Assembly (NCBI RefSeq): GCF_017876165.1
Contig: NZ_JAGINQ010000012.1
Span: 124,001 to 188,000 of the forward strand
Reading direction: 5' to 3'
DNA: 64,000 nt
Source: Azospirillum soli
Lineage (GTDB): Bacteria > Pseudomonadota > Alphaproteobacteria > Azospirillales > Azospirillaceae
The notes below the pieces were generated by a model, which was given only the letters and a program-made list of their open reading frames with translations, ran no database searches and was not told the origin of the DNA. The position numbers were made by a program, and so were the translations under genes. This document shows positions 26,505 to 35,271 of the stretch, in pieces; positions within the stretch are counted from its first letter, which is position 1, and every line of letters begins with the position of its first letter.

Positions 26505-26509
26505 GTCCG

Positions 26510-27709
26510 TCAACGCTCCACCAGCGCGATGCGCTTGTTGTACCAGTTCATGAAGATGGAAATGCCGAGGCTGATGGTCAGGTAGGTGCCCATGATCATC
26601 GCCACGCCCTCGATTGCCTGACCGGTCTGATTCAGCGTCGTGTTGGCGATGGAGACCAGGTCCGGGTAGCCGATGGCAAGCGCCAGCGAGCTGTTCTTGG
26701 CGAGGTTCAGATACTGGCTGGTCAGCGGCGGCACGATCACGCGCAGCGCCTGCGGCAGAACCACCAGCCGCAGCGTCTCGGTGCTGGGCAGACCGAGCGC
26801 GCGCGCGGCTTCCGTCTGGCCCCAGTTAACGGCGAGGATGCCGCTGCGTACCACCTCGGCGATGAAGGCCGCCGTATAGACGGTCAGGCCGATCAGGATG
26901 GCGAAGAACTCCGGCGAAACCACCGCGCCGCCGCGGAAGTTAAAGCCGGCCAGTTCCGGCACATCGAGCGCCGTCGGCATGCCGCCGCCGATGTAGGCGA
27001 TCAGCGGGAAGCCGATCAGCAGGCCCAGCGTCGTCCAACCGGTCGGGAACGGCTGCCCGGTCCGCGCCTGCCGGTCCTTGGCCCAACGGCGCACGAAGAT
27101 CACGACGATCACCGCCAGCGCGAGCGCGATCCCCATGAACTTCCACACCGGATCGGCCGCCGGAACGGGCACGAACAGGCCGCGCTGCGACAGGAACACG
27201 CCCGGAATCGGATTCAGCGCCTGCCGAACCGGCGGCATGCTTTCCGTCACGATCGCGTACCAGAAGAACAGCTGGAGCAGCGGCGGGATGTTGCGGATGA
27301 TCTCGACATAGACGGAGGCCAGCTTGGCGATCAGCCAGTTGCTGGACAGGCGCGCGATGCCGATCACCGTGCCCAGCACGGTGGCCAGGACAATGCCGAG
27401 AATCGACACCTTCAGCGTGTTCAGCACGCCGACCAGAAAGGCCCGGCCGTAGGTGTCCCGAGGGCTGTAGTCGATCAGGCTTTCGCCGATGCCGAAGGAC
27501 GCCTCGCGCTCCAGGAACCCGAAGCCCGTGGCGATGGACCGCCGCGACAGGTTGTCGAGCGTGTTGGCGATCAGATACCAGCCGACCGCGACGACGATGC
27601 CAACCACCAGAATCTGGTAGAAGATGGCCCGAAACGTCGGGTCGCTGAGGGAAAATGACATTCCACCCTGCGCGGCTCCGCGCCGGGTGTCCCGGGTCTC
27701 GCTGGCCAC
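26510..27709 (-). CDS. aapQ: General L-amino-acid ABC transporter permease AapQ, GTG start
   Basis: The second permease, 399 residues, with the typical large periplasmic/insert region between the early membrane helices (about 170–260). The coupling motif is QTEAARALGLPSTETLRLVV followed by LPQALRVIVPP. A GTG start at 27709 follows GGGAGAG. The C-terminal NWYNKRIALVER is conserved in this family. Upstream is a strong hairpin separating it from aapJ. Confidence 0.95.
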   Translation of the reverse strand: MASETRDTRRGAAQGGMSFSLSDPTFRAIFYQILVVGIVVAVGWYLIANTLDNLSRRSIATGFGFLEREASFGIGESLIDYSPRDTYGRAFLVGVLNTLKVSILGIVLATVLGTVIGIARLSSNWLIAKLASVYVEIIRNIPPLLQLFFWYAIVTESMPPVRQALNPIPGVFLSQRGLFVPVPAADPVWKFMGIALALAVIVVIFVRRWAKDRQARTGQPFPTGWTTLGLLIGFPLIAYIGGGMPTALDVPELAGFNFRGGAVVSPEFFAILIGLTVYTAAFIAEVVRSGILAVNWGQTEAARALGLPSTETLRLVVLPQALRVIVPPLTSQYLNLAKNSSLALAIGYPDLVSIANTTLNQTGQAIEGVAMIMGTYLTISLGISIFMNWYNKRIALVER

Positions 27710-27859
27710 GGTTCTCTCCCCTCACCCGTCATGGGCCTATGCCGCCGAACGCCTCCCGGACATCCGCGCATGCGCGCCATGACACATTCGTCTCCCAGCG
27801 GCAAAGGCGCGGGGCGTTTTGCTTTTTGCCGCCCTTCGCGCCGCCACACCTGCAATGCC

Positions 27860-27904
27860 ATGACGGGGACCGTCCGCCTCCCTGCGGTGGACGGTCCCCG
27901 TCAT
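27860..27904 (-). promoter_or_regulatory. Perfect 16-bp hairpin in aapJ–aapQ gap
   Basis: ATGACGGGGACCGTCC (27860–27875) pairs perfectly with GGACGGTCCCCGTCAT (27889–27904); the 13-nt loop contains a further CCGC/GCGG. It begins six bases after the aapJ stop. No T-run follows on the minus strand, so it is more likely an mRNA 3'-end stabiliser or partial attenuator that lets the binding protein be made in excess over the permeases, a common arrangement in such operons. Confidence 0.75.
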
Positions 27905-27910
27905 CAAGAG

Positions 27911-28933
27911 TTACCGGACCGGCATCGCGTACTGCAGACCACCGTTGGTCCACAGGGCGTTCAGGCCGCGCTCCAGCTTCAGCGGAGTCTTCGGACCGAC
28001 GTTGCGGTCGAAGATCTCGCCGTAGTTGCCCATCTTCTTGATCACGTTGTAGGCCCACTTCTCATCCAGGCCGAGCGCCTTGCCCATGCCCGGCGAGGAG
28101 CCCAGGAGACGCTGAATCTCCGGGTTCTTGCTGTTCACGAACTCATCGACGTTCTTGGAATTGATGCCCGACTCCTCGGCCTGGATCGTGGCATAGACGA
28201 CCCACTTCACGATGTCGAACCACTGATCGTCGCCATGGCGCACGGCCGGGGCGAGCGGCTCCTTCGAGATGATTTCCGGCAGGATGACGTAGTCGTCCGG
28301 AACCGGCGCCACGCCGGCGCGGGTGCCCGCGAGGCCCGACGCATCGGTGGTCAGCACGTCGCAGCGGCCGGCGAAGAAGGCGGCGTTCACCTCGTCGTTC
28401 GACTCGATGACGACCGGGTTGTAGTTCATGTTGTTGGAGCGGAAGTAGTCGGCGAGGTTCAGTTCCGTCGTCGTACCGGACTGGACGCAGACGGTGGCGC
28501 CGTTCAGCTCCTTCGCGCTCTTCACGCCGAGCTTCTTGTGCACCATGAAGCCCTGGCCGTCGTAATAGGTGACCGGCGCGAAGTTCAGGCCGACCGAGGT
28601 GTCACGGGTCAGCGTGACGGTCGTGTTGCGCGACAGCAGGTCCACCTCACCCGACTGGATGGCCGGGAAGCGCTGCTGAGCCGAGAGCGGGGTGAACTTT
28701 ACCTTGTTGGGGTCGTTGAAGAGAGCGACGGCCATCGCCCGGCAGTAGTCGACGTCGAGGCCGGTCCAGTTGCCCGCGCTGTCGGGGTTGCCGAAGCCCG
28801 GAAGACCCGCGTTCACGCCGCACTGGACGAAGCCGCGCGCCTTGACGGCGTCGAGCGTCGGACCAGCCTGCGCCGTGGTGACGGCACCGAACACCAGAGC
28901 CGCGGCGGTCGCGGCGAGAATTCCCGATTTCAT
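27911..28933 (-). CDS. aapJ: General L-amino-acid-binding protein AapJ
   Basis: A periplasmic solute-binding protein of 340 residues with a signal peptide (MKSGILAATAAALVFGAVTT, mature near residue 23). The cluster-3 binding-protein sequence TLDAVKARGFVQCGVNAGLP GFGNPD, NWTGLDVDYCRAMA and TVTLTRDTSVGLNFAPVTYY is characteristic of AapJ/BztA. The ATG at 28933 has GGTGGAG 9 nt upstream. First gene of the aapJQMP operon; transcribed divergently from metC. Confidence 0.96.
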   Translation of the reverse strand: MKSGILAATAAALVFGAVTTAQAGPTLDAVKARGFVQCGVNAGLPGFGNPDSAGNWTGLDVDYCRAMAVALFNDPNKVKFTPLSAQQRFPAIQSGEVDLLSRNTTVTLTRDTSVGLNFAPVTYYDGQGFMVHKKLGVKSAKELNGATVCVQSGTTTELNLADYFRSNNMNYNPVVIESNDEVNAAFFAGRCDVLTTDASGLAGTRAGVAPVPDDYVILPEIISKEPLAPAVRHGDDQWFDIVKWVVYATIQAEESGINSKNVDEFVNSKNPEIQRLLGSSPGMGKALGLDEKWAYNVIKKMGNYGEIFDRNVGPKTPLKLERGLNALWTNGGLQYAMPVR

Positions 28934-29081
28934 CGTTTGAAGCTCCACCCTGTCCTTGCGTTTTTCGATTTCGGACTTTGGCCCTTTGGAACCTTCGTCA
29001 GCGCGCCCCCCACGAGGGTCACGCGCATGTCACAAGAGTGCACCAACATTATCGGACTTGTCGAATCCTCCGTAGGCTGAA

Positions 29082-29106
29082 CTGTAAGTTAAGCAATCCC
29101 TTACAG
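29082..29106. promoter_or_regulatory. Inverted repeat in aapJ–metC divergent region
   Basis: CTGTAAG (29082–29088) and CTTACAG (29100–29106) form a 7-bp inverted repeat with an 11-nt spacer, centre to centre 18 bp, a spacing seen for dimeric regulators. It is 86 bp before metC and about 150 bp before aapJ. The binding protein is unknown. Confidence 0.4.
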
Positions 29107-29191
29107 AGGCTTACGGGCGCATTCTCCTGTGGCCGGCCGGTTCCTGGGATGCCAAGATGGCTCGACCATCGCCTTTATCGCGGAAGGGCTT

Positions 29192-30370
29192 ATGAAGGAC
29201 GCACAAAAGGACACGATCCTGAACCACGCCGGGCGCGATCCGCGCGCCAATCACGGGATCGTAAACCCGCCGGTCTATCACTGCTCGACCGTGCTGTTCC
29301 CGACCCTGGCGGAGCTGGAGGAAAGCGACCGCAACCCGTTCGAAGGCGTCCATTACGGCCGCATGGGCACGCCGACCTCCCAGGCGTTCGAAGAGGCGAT
29401 CACGCGGCTGGAAGGCGGCTACAAGACCGTGCACGCGGCGTCGGGCCTGAACGCCATCGCCACGGCGCTGCTGTCCTTCACCAAGGCCGGCGACCATGTG
29501 CTGATCACCGACAGCGCCTATGGGCCGACCCGCCGGTTCGCCAACGACACGCTGACTCCCTACGGGGTGGAGGTCGAGTATTTCGACCCGACCATCGGGG
29601 CCGGAATCGCCTCGCTGCTGAAGCCGAACACCAGCGTCGTGTTCCTCGAATCGCCGGGCTCCCTGACCTTCGAGATCCAGGACATTCCGGCGATCTCGGC
29701 CGCCGCGAAGACCGTCGGGGCGAAGGTGCTGATCGACAACACCTGGGCAACCCCGCTGCTGCTTCAGCCCTTGCGGCTGGGGGCCGACGTGTCGATCCAT
29801 TCCGCGACCAAGTACATCGTCGGACATGCCGACGCGATGCTGGGCGCCATCGTCTGCGCCGACGAGGAAAGCTGGCTGAAGGTCAAGAAGACGGCCACGC
29901 GCACCGGCGCCTGCGCCGGGCCGGACGACATCTTCCTGGGCCTGCGCGGCCTGCGCACGCTGTCGGTCCGTCTGAAGCAGCACCAGGAGAACGCGCTTGC
30001 GCTGGCCGGCTGGCTGGAAAAGCGGCCGGAGGTCACGCGCATCCTGCACCCGGCGCACCCGGACTTCCCTGGCCACGCGTTGTGGAAACGCGACTTCGCC
30101 GGATCGTCGGGCCTGTTCTCGGTCGTGATCAAGGCGGTGCCGAAGACGGCGCTGGCCGCCATGCTCGACCATCTGGAGCTGTTCGGTATGGGCTATTCCT
30201 GGGGCGGCTTCGAGAGCCTGATCCTGCCGACCCGCCCGGCCGCCATCCGCACCGCCACGCGCTGGGACGATCCCGGCATCGTGCTGCGTCTGCACGCGGG
30301 TCTGGAGGACGTGGGCGACCTGATCCGGGATCTGGACAGCGCCTTCAAGCGCCTGAACGACGCCCTGTAA
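29192..30370 (+). CDS. metC: Cystathionine beta-lyase
   Basis: A Cys/Met-metabolism PLP enzyme of 392 residues. Visible elements are VHYGRMGTPTSQAFEEAI, ESPGSLTFEIQDIP, DNTWATPLLLQPL and the Schiff-base region SIHSATKYIVGHADAM with the PLP lysine. It cleaves cystathionine to homocysteine, or carries out related C–S lyase reactions. The ATG at 29192 with GGAAGGG upstream is preferred; a longer frame adds 21 unlikely residues. Followed 26 bp later by hisI. Confidence 0.92.
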   Translation: MKDAQKDTILNHAGRDPRANHGIVNPPVYHCSTVLFPTLAELEESDRNPFEGVHYGRMGTPTSQAFEEAITRLEGGYKTVHAASGLNAIATALLSFTKAGDHVLITDSAYGPTRRFANDTLTPYGVEVEYFDPTIGAGIASLLKPNTSVVFLESPGSLTFEIQDIPAISAAAKTVGAKVLIDNTWATPLLLQPLRLGADVSIHSATKYIVGHADAMLGAIVCADEESWLKVKKTATRTGACAGPDDIFLGLRGLRTLSVRLKQHQENALALAGWLEKRPEVTRILHPAHPDFPGHALWKRDFAGSSGLFSVVIKAVPKTALAAMLDHLELFGMGYSWGGFESLILPTRPAAIRTATRWDDPGIVLRLHAGLEDVGDLIRDLDSAFKRLNDAL

Positions 30371-30396
30371 GAGCTTGAGACAAGAGGGTTTTCACG

Positions 30397-30822
30397 ATGA
30401 CGGACGCCGCTGCGTTCGACGAGGTTCTCGCCGCCATCAAGTTCAACGCCGACGGGCTGGTTCCGGCCATCGCACAGGCGGAGGGAACCGGCGAGATTCT
30501 GATGATGGCGTGGATGAACCGCGACGCGGTTCTGGAGACGCTGAACACCGGCCGCGTCTGCTACTGGTCGCGATCGCGCGGCGGGCTGTGGCGCAAGGGC
30601 GAGACGTCCGGGCAGGTGCAGCGCCTGAAGGACTTCCGCGTCGATTGCGACGGCGACACGCTGTTGCTGATCGTGGAGCAGGACGGCGTCGCCTGCCACA
30701 CCGGCCGCCGAAGCTGCTTCTACCGCGCGGTGCGTGGCGGAAAGCTGGAGGTCATTCAGGAGGTGGAGACCGATCCGGCGGTGCTGTACGGACACGCGCA
30801 AGACGGACACAAGCACGCCTGA
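30397..30822 (+). CDS. hisI: Phosphoribosyl-AMP cyclohydrolase
   Basis: The third step of histidine biosynthesis: opens the adenine ring of PR-AMP. In 141 residues the family motifs are MMAWMNRDAV, CYWSRSRGGLWRKGETSGQ, VDCDGDTLL (metal-binding acidic/Cys) and VACHTGRRSCFYR with the zinc cysteines. Stand-alone form without the HisE domain, usual in alphaproteobacteria. The gene is followed by a 480-bp region holding three small RNA units. Confidence 0.96.
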   Translation: MTDAAAFDEVLAAIKFNADGLVPAIAQAEGTGEILMMAWMNRDAVLETLNTGRVCYWSRSRGGLWRKGETSGQVQRLKDFRVDCDGDTLLLIVEQDGVACHTGRRSCFYRAVRGGKLEVIQEVETDPAVLYGHAQDGHKHA

Positions 30823-30846
30823 CCTTCGCTGCATCGCCGAAGATTT

Positions 30847-30888
30847 TTGATCTATGTCATGGTTGCAGCCCAGACCTTTGGGTTACAA
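30847..30888 (+). promoter_or_regulatory. FNR/FixK-type promoter of sRNA unit A
   Basis: A degenerate FNR-type box, TTGAT-CTAT-GTCAT (30847–30860), stands 36 bp before a -10-like TTACAA (30883–30888), and the conserved RNA leader starts 7 nt later. The box centre is about 41.5 bp before the presumed start, the class II activator position. The right half-site deviates in two bases from ATCAA. Confidence 0.6.
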
Positions 30889-30894
30889 CCGGGC

Positions 30895-30959
30895 TGTCTC
30901 TAACCCTCCCTGTATTCGCCTATGCCGGGGGTTCCACTGGAACCCCCGGCTATTTTTTT
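30895..30959 (+). ncRNA. Tandem small RNA unit A
   Basis: A ~65-nt unit: the leader TGTCTCTAACCCTCCCTGT (30895–30913), a short spacer, and an intrinsic terminator with GCCGGGGGTTCC (30924–30935), loop ACT, GGAACCCCCGGC (30939–30950) and T7. The leader is identical in two further units downstream while the stems are unrelated, so the leader is the selected part. CCCUCCC is complementary to GGGAGGG-type Shine-Dalgarno sequences. No ORF is present. Confidence 0.8.
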
Positions 30960-31020
30960 GCGTGCGGCGCGGGTATGGGCGTTGCTGCACATGCGAACAA
31001 AAGTTTCAAATTTTAGCGAA

Positions 31021-31062
31021 TTGATATAGATCAACGAACCGGATAGGCGGTTCGGCTAGATT
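31021..31062 (+). promoter_or_regulatory. FNR/FixK-type promoter of sRNA unit B
   Basis: A perfect consensus box TTGAT-ATAG-ATCAA (31021–31034) lies 36 bp before TAGATT (31057–31062, -10). The RNA leader begins at 31068. The box is centred 41.5 bp before 31069, the class II FNR-dependent spacing. Confidence 0.8.
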
Positions 31063-31067
31063 TTTCT

Positions 31068-31129
31068 TGTCTCTAACCCTCCCTGTATTGACTGACCGGA
31101 GCTTCCCCTGGGAACTCCGGTTTCTTTTT
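31068..31129 (+). ncRNA. Tandem small RNA unit B
   Basis: A ~62-nt unit with the same 19-nt leader (31068–31086). The terminator stem is ACCGGAG (31095–31101) with CTCCGGT (31115–31121), continued by TTCC/GGAA after a one-base bulge, followed by TTTCTTTTT. The stem sequence is different from unit A but the distance from leader to stem is the same within two bases. Confidence 0.82.
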
Positions 31130-31176
31130 GCCTCCGGGGCGGACAGCCGGCCAGGAGATTGCGGCAATGCGCGTCA

Positions 31177-31218
31177 TTGACGTGGATCAAGGCAGCCAAG
31201 TCGGGAAACGGGTAGAAG
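31177..31218 (+). promoter_or_regulatory. FNR/FixK-type promoter of sRNA unit C
   Basis: TTGAC-GTGG-ATCAA (31177–31190), one mismatch from consensus, lies 36 bp before TAGAAG (31213–31218, -10). The leader starts at 31224, the same geometry as unit B. Confidence 0.75.
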
Positions 31219-31223
31219 GGTCT

Positions 31224-31285
31224 TGTCTCTAACCCTCCCTGTTTATTCGTCTTGGAGGCTCCGGCAACGGTGCCTCCTTCTTTTT
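31224..31285 (+). ncRNA. Tandem small RNA unit C
   Basis: A ~62-nt unit: leader TGTCTCTAACCCTCCCTGT (31224–31242), then terminator GGAGGC (31254–31259) with GCCTCC (31272–31277) plus an inner CCG/CGG stem with a GCAA tetraloop, followed by TTCTTTTT. It ends 18 bp before the stop of the convergent small membrane protein gene, so the terminator may serve both strands. Confidence 0.82.
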
Positions 31286-31302
31286 GCGCGAATTCCGGGA
31301 TG

Positions 31303-31542
31303 TCACGGCCCCCGGCTGCGCGACCAGCGCAGAAGCAATCCCAGCACCGACAGCGGGACGACGATCACCGCACCGATCAGAATGTAGGGCAGCGCCCACC
31401 GGATCACGCCGACCGCCAGATCGGCGATGTCGCGGATGGTTGCCCAGGTGTTGGTGATGATGCTGGCGGGGTCGATGTCCAGCACGGACAGCGCAAGACC
31501 GACGAGAAAACAGAGCAGAAGCGTCTTGACGATCCACCCCAA
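31303..31542 (-). CDS. Small membrane protein, DUF6460-like, TTG start
   Basis: A 79-residue protein with two membrane segments (VKTLLLCFLVGLALSVL and PYILIGAVIVVPLSVLGLLL) around a short DIDPASIITNTWATIRDIAD turn. The pattern resembles DUF6460 small membrane proteins of alphaproteobacteria; this is by recollection of the motif and unverified. The only usable start is TTG at 31542, preceded by GAGGTGG. Function unknown. Convergent with the sRNA cluster. Confidence 0.65.
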   Translation of the reverse strand: MGWIVKTLLLCFLVGLALSVLDIDPASIITNTWATIRDIADLAVGVIRWALPYILIGAVIVVPLSVLGLLLRWSRSRGP

Positions 31543-31643
31543 GGCACCACCTCACTTCGACCGTGAACCTGCATGGCAGGGCTCAACCGTAAACGCCCCG
31601 CTCGCTGGTCCGGTTCCGAGGAGATGATCCAGAGGAGGAAGCC

Positions 31644-31844
31644 ATGGGCGAACGTCACCAGCTGTGGGCCGTGGCCGGCCTGCTGGTCGGCCGCTATGGC
31701 GATGATGCGCGCGATAAGGCCAAGAACAATGCCGCCGTCGCCGAACGTGAGGGCGATGCCGACGCTCAGGCCATCTGGTCCGACGTGGCTTGCATGCTGA
31801 GCCACGAGACCCGTCACGCAAGGGGCGCCGAAAGGGCTGGCTGA
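31644..31844 (+). CDS. Small DUF6961-like protein
   Basis: A 66-residue protein, MGERHQLWAVAGLLVGRYGD followed by DARDKAKNNAAVAEREGDAD and AQAIWSDVACML. The LWAVA start, the RYGD loop and the helical repeat ending in W-x-x-V-A-x-x-L resemble DUF6961 small proteins. GGAGGAAGCC precedes the ATG, a strong ribosome site. Cytoplasmic, no membrane helix, function unknown. A weak stem GCCGAAAGG/CCTTTCGGC straddles its stop codon (31827–31857). Confidence 0.65.
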   Translation: MGERHQLWAVAGLLVGRYGDDARDKAKNNAAVAEREGDADAQAIWSDVACMLSHETRHARGAERAG

Positions 31845-32154
31845 GTCGCCTTTCGGCTTATCCCCAGAATCTGTGGATAACTTTGTGGAGGAGGTTGGTT
31901 CCGCTTTGGCGGCACCGGGCCTTGAATGCCATGCCCGGATTTTGGGCATGCGCCGAAAAGCGCTGAATGCAAAGGGTTTGAGCACTGTGTGGCGCGCGAG
32001 CGCGAACGATGCTGTCCGAAAGAACGACCCAAAAGCGCCATTCTCTCCGCAGGGGATAAGTCTGTTGCTCTTTTTGGAATCGCTCCAGCATCCGGAGGTG
32101 GACCCTTCCGGATGCTGACCTTCGCCGTGCGGTAATGGGTGCCGCGCGCCGGGA
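31845..32154. other. Gene-free 310 bp with DnaA-box-like sites
   Basis: No convincing gene is seen. TTATCCCCA (31858–31866) and TGTGGATAA (31872–31880, a perfect reverse DnaA box) face each other, 5 nt apart. AGGGGATAA at 32051–32059 is a third, weaker match. A perfect 11-bp hairpin CAGCATCCGGA (32086–32096) with TCCGGATGCTG (32107–32117) lies before the tRNA-Arg 3' end. The region is not AT-rich, which argues against a replication origin. Confidence 0.5.
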
Positions 32155-32231
32155 TGGCGACCCCAGCAGGATTCGAACCTGCGACCTATCGCTTAGAAGG
32201 CGATTGCTCTATCCAACTGAGCTATGGGGCC
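32155..32231 (-). tRNA. tRNA-Arg (TCT)
   Basis: On the minus strand: acceptor GGCCCCA with TGGGGTC, D-arm GCTCAGTTGGATAGAGC, anticodon loop CTTCTAA with TCT, T-arm GGTTCGAATCC, encoded CCA at the 3' end. It follows the complex I accessory gene by 34 bp and may share its transcript. Confidence 0.96.
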
Positions 32232-32265
32232 TTTACCAATCCCACGGGCCGACCAAACGGGCCGA

Positions 32266-32562
32266 TCAGAAGCGCGGCCGGTCGGTGCGGAAGTTGTCGG
32301 CGTAGTTGCGCGGGCGGACGCGGCGGACGGGCGCGTCCTGCACGGCGTATTCCAGTCCCTTGCGCTCGGCGAAGGCGATGGCCTCTTCCTTGGTCTCGAA
32401 GCCGATCTTTACCTGATTCAGGGTGTCGCCCGAGCTGATCCAGCCCATCAGCGGCTCCGGACGGCGCGGGGTCTCGATCTCGTATTCGAGCAGCCAGCGA
32501 TGCGTCTTGGCCCGTCCGGATTGCGTGGCCGCTTTGCTCGGCTGGTAGATCCGGACCTTCAT
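32266..32562 (-). CDS. NADH dehydrogenase (complex I) NDUFS4-type accessory subunit
   Basis: A 98-residue ETC_C1_NDUFS4 family protein. It starts MKVRIYQPSKAATQSGRAKT, then WLLEYEIETPRRPEPLMGWI and SGDTLNQVKIGFETKEEAIA, and ends NYADNFRTDRPRF, closely the alphaproteobacterial/mitochondrial 18-kDa subunit pattern. It is expected on the peripheral arm of complex I. AGGAGA lies upstream of the ATG at 32562. Encoded away from the nuo operon, as usual. Confidence 0.93.
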   Translation of the reverse strand: MKVRIYQPSKAATQSGRAKTHRWLLEYEIETPRRPEPLMGWISSGDTLNQVKIGFETKEEAIAFAERKGLEYAVQDAPVRRVRPRNYADNFRTDRPRF

Positions 32563-32621
32563 GACGCGGCATCTCCTCTGATACGTTGTTCGTTCAACAC
32601 ACAGGCAACACATACTGGCGA

Positions 32622-32698
32622 TGGTCGGGGCGCCCGGATTCGAACCGGGGGCCTCCAGTACCCAAAACTGGCGCGCTACCAGACTGCGCTACGCCCCG
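32622..32698 (-). tRNA. tRNA-Pro (TGG)
   Basis: On the minus strand: acceptor CGGGGCG with CGCCCCG, D-arm with GCGCAGTCTGGTAGCGC, anticodon TGG in the loop TTTTGGG, T-arm GGTTCGAATCC, encoded CCA at 32622–32624. Confidence 0.96.
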
Positions 32699-32708
32699 TC
32701 GCCGCGAT

Positions 32709-32737
32709 GAGATACACGAACGCCGAACGAACGGCAA
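32709..32737 (-). promoter_or_regulatory. Sigma-70-type promoter of tRNA-Pro
   Basis: On the minus strand TTGCCG (32737–32732) and TATCTC (32714–32709) are 17 bp apart, with the -10 ending 11 bp before the tRNA 5' end. Confidence 0.65.
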
Positions 32738-33289
32738 GGTGCAGCCGCGTCTACCGGATCGGGCAGCCCTTTCGTATCATCCGTCACGGCTGCGGTAAGT
32801 CTGTGCCGCGGCCATTCGTCGCCATTATGGACCCCCGTCGCCATGCCCTCCCCTCGCTTTGCCGTCTTCGTGCCGAACCTGGAGGAAGGGCCCGCGCAGC
32901 GCGCCTTGGTCGCCTTGGCGAACGGGTTGCGGCGGCGCGGCTTCGCCGTGGACGTGGTGGCGCCGATGGGCGGTGGGGCTTTGCGGGCGGGGCTGGATCC
33001 GGCGATCGGGCAGATCGACCTTGCCAAGCGGCACACGGCGACCTCGGCGCTGGCGCTGGCGCGCATCCTGGCGGAACGGCAACCGGCGGCGCTGGTCGCA
33101 GCCGGTGCCACGGCGAACGTGGTGGCGCTGGCGGCGGCGATTCTGGCGCGGCAGGGAACCCCGGTGGTGATCGCCGAGAATGGTGAGGCGGCGGGTGGGC
33201 TGGTGGACGCTCTGCGCCGGAGGCTCTACCCGCGCGCAGCGGCGATCATCGATGGATTCGACGACGGACGGCTGGGAGACGCGGTGGCG

Positions 33290-34518
<1,229 letters not shown>

Positions 34519-34522
<4 letters not shown>

Positions 34523-35271
34523 GGAGCCGCCGCCTCCGGCTCCTGCCGGTGATCGTCCACCAGATGGCCGTCGCGGAAGATCAGGACGCGGCCGGCGAAG
34601 CGCGCCACGTCAGGCTCGTGCGTCACCAGAACGATGGTGATGCCGCCGCGGTTCAGGCGCTGGAACAGCGCCATGATCTCCAAACTCGTTGCGGTATCCA
34701 GCGCTCCGGTGGGCTCGTCGGCCAGCAGCAGGACCGGGTCGTTGACCAGCGCTCGGGCGATGGCGACGCGCTGCTGCTGGCCGCCGGAAAGCTGGGAGGG
34801 TCGGTGGTGGCCGCGCGAATCCAGCCCGACGGCGGCCAGCGCCGCGCGCGCCTTCTCGGCACGGGCGACGCGGTCCAGGCCAGCGTAGACCATGGGCAAT
34901 TCGACGTTGGTCTGGGCGGACTGCCGGGGCAGCAGGTTGAAGGACTGGAAGACGAAACCGATCTTGCGGTTGCGCACCACGGCCAGTTCGTCGGCCGACA
35001 GGCGGCTGACCTCCTGCCCGTCAAGGTGGTAGCTGCCGCCGTCCGGGCGGTCGAGACAGCCCAGCAGGTTCATGAAGGTGGACTTGCCGGATCCGGACGG
35101 CCCCATGACCGCCACGAACTCGCCCCGCCGCACCTCCGTGGACACGCCGTCGAGCGCGCGGACGGTGTGCGGACCCATGGTGTAGGCGCGCACGAGGTTG
35201 CGCACGGCGATCAGCGCGGGCGCGCCCTCCGTCGAGGCGGTGTGGTCGAGGCAGGGAGCGTCAGAAGCCAA
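34519..35271 (-). CDS. MacB/LolD-type ABC transporter ATPase
   Basis: A 250-residue ATPase. Walker [21 protein letters not shown], signature LSGGQQQR, Walker [13 protein letters not shown], switch VTHEPDVA. The LolD/MacB-like [19 protein letters not shown] and NRKIGFVFQ are typical. Its stop overlaps the permease start by 4 nt and its start overlaps the end of the MacA gene by 11 nt, so the three form one tightly coupled operon macA–ATPase–permease. Confidence 0.94.

Noticed and set aside
30861..30892. Hairpin-like GGTTG…CAACC just before sRNA unit A
   Set aside because: It lies in the spacer between the FNR-type box and the start, is imperfect, and has no counterpart before units B and C.
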